Below, piece after piece: positions 1 through 4,327 of a DNA stretch of 7,087 nt. Numbering within the stretch: the stretch's first letter is position 1; every line of letters starts with the position of its first letter. The stretch spans positions 1 to 7,087 of the forward strand of contig JAHEBK010000087.1 of the NCBI GenBank assembly GCA_024642295.1, written 5' to 3'. The notes beneath the pieces were generated by a model, which saw only the letters and a list, made by a program, of their open reading frames with translations, did not search any database and was not told the origin of the DNA. The DNA is from Flavobacterium sp. Its GTDB lineage: Bacteria; Bacteroidota; Bacteroidia; Flavobacteriales; Flavobacteriaceae. The position numbers were made by a program, and so were the translations under genes.

Positions 1-898
1 CTGATGCTCCAAACAAATGACCAATATCATAGCCTTCATTTGTGATAACAGATGTTAAGGTGTTTTGTAATTCTAGCGCCCAATTTTCTAAATTAGAAGC
101 ATTGGAATATGGATCAGTAGTGGCATTTGTATAAATGATAAGGTTATTATTGGCAATGATGTTTAATTTAACTGCTAAATCTCTATTGAAAATAGCGTTC
201 ACCCTAGTCATAGTTGCATTCATGCCAGCCAAAGCACCAGATGTAGAGCCTCCATAATAATTTGCATATTCTCCTGTGCAGGATAAAGCCAATCGTAATG
301 TTTTGAATACTTTATTATTAGATGAGACTTTGGCGGTTTTATTTAATAATGCTTTATTTAGAATAACATCTTCAGTTTTACAGCCAAAAGGGAGAGCGCC
401 TTTATTTCGGTTTTTTGAAGATTTTAAAACATAAAGAGAGGGGGCCTCTTGGTAAGATTCAATGAATTCTGTTTCACTTTCGGCTCTTAAAACAATAGTT
501 TGAATTCCAATTGGGGATAAACTAAAATGCAATCGTGCATTTTTATCAGTAAGACCTATTCCTTCATAGGCTCTAATATCTGGATATTTGGCTTGCAATT
601 CGGGCTCGAAATTTGAAAATTCAGAAACTGAGAATTTTTCTAATTCTCCATTTTTATTAGGAATACTAATTTCGACCTTAGGTTTTTTTGCAATTTTGTT
701 GGTTAAGCCTGCTAATGATTTTTCAAAGGTTTCTATGTTTAATTGAAATAAAATAGGGTCGACGTTGTTTGTGTCGGTATTTTTATTTTTTGAAATTAAT
801 GATGATTCTTTTTTTACTCTTTTCCATGGGGATTGAGTTTGAGCATAAAATGGTAACTGACAAATTAATACAAATAGAATTAGGGCGTATTTTCTCAT
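1..898 (-). CDS. Secreted reprolysin-like (M12B-type) zinc metallopeptidase, N-terminal part, cut by the window edge
   Basis: The minus-strand frame is open from ATG 896-898 to base 2, giving 299 codons with no stop; the gene continues left of the window. It begins with a Sec signal peptide: MRK, a hydrophobic stretch, then FYAQ with cleavage likely near residue 20. A propeptide-like region follows to about residue 195. The start of the catalytic domain is recognisable from residue 198: FKTLRLALSCTGEYANYYGG, then a helix with RVNAIFNRDL, then NNLIIY, DPYSNAS and YDIGHLFG. This series is typical of the reprolysin-like family of flavobacterial exoenzymes. The zinc motif HExxHxxGxxH should come soon after the visible end, so catalytic competence cannot be judged here. 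Family members usually end in a T9SS sorting tail, which would also lie outside. The gene is transcribed divergently from ribF. The start is supported by the signal peptide beginning exactly there and a promoter just upstream. The substrate is unknown. Confidence 0.88.
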   Translation of the reverse strand, partial: MRKYALILFVLICQLPFYAQTQSPWKRVKKESSLISKNKNTDTNNVDPILFQLNIETFEKSLAGLTNKIAKKPKVEISIPNKNGELEKFSVSEFSNFEPELQAKYPDIRAYEGIGLTDKNARLHFSLSPIGIQTIVLRAESETEFIESYQEAPSLYVLKSSKNRNKGALPFGCKTEDVILNKALLNKTAKVSSNNKVFKTLRLALSCTGEYANYYGGSTSGALAGMNATMTRVNAIFNRDLAVKLNIIANNNLIIYTNATTDPYSNASNLENWALELQNTLTSVITNEGYDIGHLFGAS

Positions 899-918
899 GG
901 TGAAAAGATATAATACTT

Positions 919-944
919 CAAAAATAAGGAAATGATAAGTTCAA
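919..944 (-). promoter_or_regulatory. Bacteroidetes-type promoter for the metallopeptidase gene
   Basis: Read on the minus strand, 926-919 is TATTTTTG, an exact match to the -7 consensus TAnnTTTG. A TTG at 944-942 could serve as the -33 element, but the spacer is only 15 bases, shorter than the usual 17-23. Transcription would begin near 915, leaving a leader of about 17 bases before the ATG at 898. The -7 match and its position are good; the -33 assignment is weak. Confidence 0.5.
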
Positions 945-970
945 TTCATTCATTTTAATTAATTATTTGT

Positions 971-1024
971 CAAATCCTTTATAACGTTAATATTTCTTTA
1001 ACTAAAAAATACAAATCCTTTATA
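971..1024. repeat. 13-base direct repeat in the divergent intergenic region
   Basis: CAAATCCTTTATA occurs at 971-983 and again, identically, at 1012-1024. The two copies start 41 bases apart, about four helical turns, and lie between the divergent metallopeptidase and ribF promoters. The arrangement could be a pair of operator half-sites, but in such AT-rich DNA it may be coincidental. No known regulator site is recognised. Confidence 0.35.
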
Positions 1025-1053
1025 AAAATGCTTAAAATCAATCCCGGAAAAGG

Positions 1054-1082
1054 TTACAATTAAAATAGATACTATAAATTTG
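1054..1082 (+). promoter_or_regulatory. Bacteroidetes-type promoter for ribF
   Basis: TAAATTTG at 1075-1082 matches TAnnTTTG exactly. The -33 element is imperfect: TTA at 1054-1056, spacer 18. Transcription should start around 1086-1089, downstream of the TTG at 1080 but upstream of the TTG at 1104. No flavin (FMN) riboswitch-like structure is visible upstream. Confidence 0.55.
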
Positions 1083-1103
1083 CAAAACCATAAAACAAAG
1101 ACA

Positions 1104-2036
1104 TTGAAGATTTTTCATTCTATAGAAGATTTTAGTTCCTCAAAAAAAACAATACTTACATTAGGTACTTTTGACGGGGTACATATAGGTCATAAAAAAA
1201 TATTAGAGAAGCTAATTCAAAATACTAAAAATAAGGAATACGAAAGCCTTGTATTGACTTTTTTTCCACACCCTCGAATGGTGCTTCAGGATAAATCAGA
1301 AATTAAGTTGTTGAATACGATTCCCGAAAAAATCGACCTTTTAGAGTCAATAGGAATTGAAAACTTAGTTATTCATCCTTTTGATGAAAGTTTTTCAAGA
1401 TTAACCGCAGAAGAATTTGTCAAAAATATTCTTGTCAATCAATTTCATATACACAAAATAATTATTGGTTATGACCATCGTTTTGGAAGAAATAGAACGG
1501 CCAACATTGATGATTTGATTCTTTTCGGTCAGAAATATGGTTTTGAAGTAGAGCAAATTTCGGTTCAAGAATTAAATGATATTTCAGTAAGTTCTACCAA
1601 AGTTAGAAAAGCCATCGGAAAAGGGAATATTGCCTTAGCTAATAATTATTTAGGGTATGATTATGTTTTAACTGGTATTGTAGTTGAGGGAAAACATTTA
1701 GGTAGAACGATTGGTTTTCCAACAGCCAATATAAATATCAAAGAAGATTATAAATTGATTCCCTTGAAAGGCGTTTATATAGTGAAAAGTATTCTTGAAG
1801 GCAAAACAGTTTTTGGTATAATGAATATTGGAACGAATCCGACAGTCGGGACAAATTCATTATCCATAGAAATTCATTTTTTAGATTTTGAAAACAATTT
1901 ATATGGTCAAGAAATAAAGGTTTCTATCTTGAATTACATTCGGGAAGAACAAAAATTTGATTCTGTTGTAATTTTAAAAAAGCAAATTCAAAAAGACAAA
2001 GAAGTTGCTTTAGACTATATTAGAAAATTGCAATAA
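1104..2036 (+). CDS. ribF: Bifunctional riboflavin kinase / FAD synthetase
   Basis: RibF makes the flavin cofactors in the cytoplasm: it phosphorylates riboflavin to FMN and then adenylates FMN to FAD, using ATP in both steps. Residues here are counted from TTG 1104. The N-terminal adenylyltransferase domain shows GTFDGVHIGH (21-30), FFPHPR (53-58), GYDHRFG (122-128) and SSTKVR (163-168). The C-terminal flavokinase domain shows GRTIGFPTAN (200-209), GIMNIGTNPT (238-247), then EIHFLDF and LYGQ, and IREEQKF near the end. Both domains look intact, and about 310 residues is normal for the family. The frame also contains a TTG at 1080, which would add eight residues, but that codon sits inside the promoter -7 box. 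Starting at 1104 gives (M)KIFHSIEDF, which resembles relatives' N-termini as I recall them. The next in-frame ATG is far inside the protein, so a TTG start is required either way. Confidence 0.96.
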   Translation: MKIFHSIEDFSSSKKTILTLGTFDGVHIGHKKILEKLIQNTKNKEYESLVLTFFPHPRMVLQDKSEIKLLNTIPEKIDLLESIGIENLVIHPFDESFSRLTAEEFVKNILVNQFHIHKIIIGYDHRFGRNRTANIDDLILFGQKYGFEVEQISVQELNDISVSSTKVRKAIGKGNIALANNYLGYDYVLTGIVVEGKHLGRTIGFPTANINIKEDYKLIPLKGVYIVKSILEGKTVFGIMNIGTNPTVGTNSLSIEIHFLDFENNLYGQEIKVSILNYIREEQKFDSVVILKKQIQKDKEVALDYIRKLQ

Positions 2037-2044
2037 TTTGTAAA

Positions 2045-2081
2045 AGAAATCACAAATAGATTTCTGTTTAGTCTATTTTTT
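2045..2081 (+). terminator. Possible weak terminator after ribF, with two alternative hairpins
   Basis: Nine bases after the ribF stop lie two overlapping stems that cannot form together. AGAAATC (2045-2051) pairs with GATTTCT (2059-2065) around a 7-base loop. AAATAGATT (2054-2062) pairs with AGTCTATTT (2070-2078) with one G-U pair, and it ends in a T run at 2076-2081. The second has the layout of an intrinsic terminator but is AU-rich, so its strength is doubtful. Confidence 0.35.
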
Positions 2082-2092
2082 GCGTAAATTTG
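2064..2092 (+). promoter_or_regulatory. Bacteroidetes-type promoter for the tandem membrane-protein genes
   Basis: TAAATTTG at 2085-2092 matches TAnnTTTG exactly. The best -33 candidate is an imperfect CTG at 2064-2066, spacer 18. Transcription would start near 2098, giving a leader of about 50 bases before ATG 2148. The -33 position overlaps the hairpins that follow ribF. Confidence 0.5.
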
Positions 2093-2147
2093 ATAGGTAT
2101 TCCATTGTTTATTAGAGAAGTAATTTCTAACTTTTAAATTTAAACAG

Positions 2148-2600
2148 ATGAAACTATCAAAAGAATTTTTTAACGGTTTTCTAATTTTTATTGGAATTGG
2201 ACTCTTTTTTTTATTGATGGAGTTCTCAGGTTTAGCTAATTTGTATTACTTGCGTTTTTTTAATATTCTATTTGTTTTTTATGGCGCAGATCGAACATTG
2301 AAATCTAATTTTGCAGAGGGAAAGCTTCTTATTTCTGAAAATGCAGTTTCGGCACTTTTTACAGCTCTTGTAGGGGTCTTTTTAAGTATAGTAGGACTTA
2401 TTGCTTATAGTTATATGCAAGGTGGTGATGCCTATGTGCAATCGCTATCTAAAACTCTATTATTTGGGGGGAACCCATCCATAATGACCTATTCTATCTC
2501 TTTGCTTTTTGAAGGGATTGTTTCAGCAGTACTAGTAACCTTTATTTTAATGTTGAGTTGGGATAGTCGGTATGTATCGGACAAGCATCAGAAATTATAG
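2148..2600 (+). CDS. Four-helix membrane protein of unknown function, first of a tandem paralogous pair
   Basis: I do not recognise a named family. The 150-residue product is very hydrophobic, with four likely membrane segments near residues 9-28, 31-47, 68-90 and 115-137. There is no signal peptide distinct from the first helix. Positive charges at the N-terminus (MKLSKE) and between helices 2 and 3 suggest that both ends face the cytoplasm. The loop between helices 3 and 4 (about 90-114, with GGDAYVQSLSKT and LFGGNPS) would then face the periplasm. It has no cysteine or histidine cluster or other obvious catalytic set. By hand alignment, about 91 of 145 positions match the next gene, with no gaps. 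A promoter lies 56 bases upstream, and the next gene follows after 46 bases, so the two are probably co-transcribed. The ATG is preceded by an A/T-rich leader without a Shine-Dalgarno sequence, as is usual for this phylum. No function can be assigned. Confidence 0.88.
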   Translation: MKLSKEFFNGFLIFIGIGLFFLLMEFSGLANLYYLRFFNILFVFYGADRTLKSNFAEGKLLISENAVSALFTALVGVFLSIVGLIAYSYMQGGDAYVQSLSKTLLFGGNPSIMTYSISLLFEGIVSAVLVTFILMLSWDSRYVSDKHQKL

Positions 2601-2646
2601 CTTGTTTACAGCATTTTTTTATACCATTAATTAAAAAATAGCTCAA

Positions 2647-3084
2647 ATGAAACCATCAAAAGAAATCACAAATGGGGTACTTATTTTTTTAGGGATTAGT
2701 ATTTATTTTTTGATAATGGATGCTTTAGGGTATGCGGATTTGTTTTATTTACGATTGTTTAATGTCTTCTTTGTATTTTACGGTGTAAATAGAACTATCG
2801 AAATGAATATTGCTGCAGGCAAAAGTAAGTTTGTTAAAAATGCAGTTTCAGCAATGTATACCTCTGTTGTTGGAGTAGTTTTGAGTATTATTGGATTAGT
2901 AATCTATAGCTATATGAAAGGCGGAGATGCCTATGTACAATCGTTATCAAAAACCTTTTTATTTGGAGGGAATCCTTCCATAGAAGCGTATTCTATTTGT
3001 TTGCTTTTTGAAGGCATAGCCTCATCAGTAATTGTTACGATGCTATTGATGTTGTTTTGGAACAATCGTCTCACTACAGATTAA
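2647..3084 (+). CDS. Four-helix membrane protein of unknown function, second of a tandem paralogous pair
   Basis: This 145-residue paralogue of the preceding gene has the same four-helix layout and is colinear from the first to the last helix; only the last residues differ in length. Helices are near residues 9-28, 31-47, 68-90 and 115-137. Identity is highest in the loop between helices 3 and 4, where GGDAYVQSLSKT is identical and LFGGNPSI follows after one change. In that block nearly all DNA differences between the copies are synonymous (for example GGT/GGC, GTG/GTA, ACT/ACC), so both copies look maintained by selection and not decaying. I see no good promoter in the 46 bases before it, which favours co-transcription with the first copy. 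bioB downstream has its own promoter, so a link to biotin is not implied. The role is unknown; the paralogues might form a heteromeric membrane complex, but nothing in the sequence proves that. Confidence 0.88.
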   Translation: MKPSKEITNGVLIFLGISIYFLIMDALGYADLFYLRLFNVFFVFYGVNRTIEMNIAAGKSKFVKNAVSAMYTSVVGVVLSIIGLVIYSYMKGGDAYVQSLSKTFLFGGNPSIEAYSICLLFEGIASSVIVTMLLMLFWNNRLTTD

Positions 3085-3133
3085 TTAGATTTTTCTTGTT
3101 ATTTATCCGCAATTCCTTTTCAGTATTTTTAGA

Positions 3134-3164
3134 TTGCTTCATTAGAACAATTTGACTACTTTTG
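3134..3164 (+). promoter_or_regulatory. Near-consensus Bacteroidetes promoter for bioB
   Basis: TTG at 3134-3136, a 20-base spacer and TACTTTTG at 3157-3164 match the TTG / TAnnTTTG pattern fully. Transcription should begin near 3168-3170, leaving a leader of only about 16 bases before ATG 3186. This is the best promoter in the window and separates bioB from the membrane pair upstream. Confidence 0.7.
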
Positions 3165-3184
3165 ATGCATTAAAAAATCGCATC
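3164..3184 (+). repeat. Small inverted repeat between the bioB promoter and start codon
   Basis: GATGC at 3164-3168 and GCATC at 3180-3184 are inverted repeats separated by 11 A-rich bases. The left arm begins at the last base of the -7 box, and the right arm ends one base before the ATG. It could be a protein-binding site at the transcription start. A leader hairpin is less likely, because the left arm is largely upstream of the expected first transcribed base. It does not resemble the BirA operator as I know it. Confidence 0.3.
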
Positions 3185-3185
3185 G

Positions 3186-4271
3186 ATGAGTATCACTAAA
3201 CACAATTGGACTAAAGACGAAATTATTGCAATATATAATAAACCTATGATGGATTTGCTTTATGAAGCAGCTTCTATTCATAGAGAACATCATGATCCTA
3301 ATGTCGTTCAAGTTTCAACATTATTGTCTATTAAGACTGGTGGTTGCCCTGAAGATTGTGGATATTGCCCTCAAGCTGCTCGTTATCATACGGATATTGA
3401 AGGTAACGATTTAATGTCGGTAAGTCAGGTTAAAGCGCAGGCGTTACGTGCTAAATCTGGAGGTTCCTCTCGTGTATGTATGGGAGCTGCTTGGCGAAAT
3501 GTTAAAGATGGACCAGAGTTTGACCAAGTGTTAGAAATGGTACGTACTATTAATAAATTGGATATGGAAGTATGTTGTACATTAGGTATGATTACTGAAA
3601 ATCAAGCACACCGTTTAGCCGAAGCAGGTTTATATGCATACAATCACAATTTAGATACATCCGAAGAATATTATAAAGAAGTAATTTCCACTCGTGGTTT
3701 TGAAGACCGTATTCAAACTATTGAGAACGTTCGTAAAACGAATGTTACTGTTTGTAGTGGAGGAATTATTGGAATGGGTGAAAGTATTGATGACAGAGCA
3801 GGAATGCTTGTAGCACTTTCAACTTTGAATCCACAGCCTGAATCAGTGCCTATTAATGCATTAGTTGCGGTTGAAGGGACTCCAATGGAAGAAGAAAAAC
3901 CAGTTGAAATTTGGGAAATGATTCGAATGGTGGCAACTACTCGTATTGTAATGCCAGAAACTCAGGTTCGTTTGTCAGCAGGTAGAATGAATATGAGTCG
4001 CGAAGGACAAGCCATGTGTTTCTTTGCCGGAGCCAATTCAATTTTCGCTGGGGATAAATTATTGACAACTCCAAATCCAGATGTTGACGAAGACATGAAA
4101 ATGTTTGAAATGTTAGGTTTGAATCCTCAAAAGCCTTTTACGAAAGTGTCTCAACCACAAACAGTAGAGGCAGCCGATTCTCAATTTGCTCCTTTAGGTG
4201 AAAAACCAAAATGGTCTAGACCAGGACATGAAATTGAAAGAAATTTAGAAGCTTCTCAAAAAGGAAAATAA
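3186..4271 (+). CDS. bioB: Biotin synthase (radical SAM)
   Basis: BioB performs the last step of biotin synthesis in the cytoplasm: it inserts sulfur into dethiobiotin by radical SAM chemistry. The radical SAM cysteines are C54, C58 and C61 in GGCPEDCGYCPQ, which bind the [4Fe-4S] cluster. The ligands expected for the auxiliary [2Fe-2S] cluster are also present: C98 (RVCMGAAW), C130 (MEVCCTLG), C190 (VCSGGIIGMGE) and R262 (VRLSAGR). YNHNLDTS (152-159) is the usual family signature. The length of 361 is normal, with a lysine-containing polar tail of low conservation after about residue 320. One extra cysteine (C131) sits next to a ligand cysteine. The gene has its own promoter and terminator, so it is a single-gene unit; no bioA, bioD or bioF is in the window, and dethiobiotin must come from genes elsewhere. 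The start fits the promoter spacing and family N-termini. Confidence 0.98.
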   Translation: MSITKHNWTKDEIIAIYNKPMMDLLYEAASIHREHHDPNVVQVSTLLSIKTGGCPEDCGYCPQAARYHTDIEGNDLMSVSQVKAQALRAKSGGSSRVCMGAAWRNVKDGPEFDQVLEMVRTINKLDMEVCCTLGMITENQAHRLAEAGLYAYNHNLDTSEEYYKEVISTRGFEDRIQTIENVRKTNVTVCSGGIIGMGESIDDRAGMLVALSTLNPQPESVPINALVAVEGTPMEEEKPVEIWEMIRMVATTRIVMPETQVRLSAGRMNMSREGQAMCFFAGANSIFAGDKLLTTPNPDVDEDMKMFEMLGLNPQKPFTKVSQPQTVEAADSQFAPLGEKPKWSRPGHEIERNLEASQKGK

Positions 4272-4276
4272 ATACC

Positions 4277-4308
4277 AAAAACCATTCGCGCTAACGAATG
4301 GTTTTTTT
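4277..4308. terminator. Strong intrinsic terminator shared by bioB and the convergent exoprotein gene
   Basis: A perfect 12-base stem, 4277-4288 with 4295-4306 (core ACCATTCG / CGAATGGT), encloses a 6-base loop. On the plus strand it runs into seven T (4302-4308), six bases after the bioB stop. On the minus strand the five A at 4277-4281 become a T tract, so it can also stop transcripts of the gene ending at 4328. It is the clearest terminator in the window. Confidence 0.9.
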
Positions 4309-4327
4309 ATTGAAAATAGTAAGTGAA

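Noticed and set aside
899..1074. Possible FMN riboswitch ahead of ribF
   Set aside because: The expected conserved, GC-containing multi-stem RFN element is absent. The region is AT-rich, and the promoter leaves a leader of only about 18 bases.
1080..1103. Eight-residue N-terminal extension of RibF from TTG 1080
   Set aside because: The codon is inside an exact -7 promoter box and the extra residues are not part of the family N-terminus as I recall it; TTG 1104 is preferred.
2602..2610. TTGTTTACA, similar to a half-site of a biotin repressor operator
   Set aside because: There is no matching second half, and it lies between the membrane genes, nearly 600 bases from bioB.
2613..2639. T run and A run between the two membrane genes as a terminator
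   Set aside because: The would-be stem is pure A/T without a GC core or a following T tract, so it is unlikely to end transcription.
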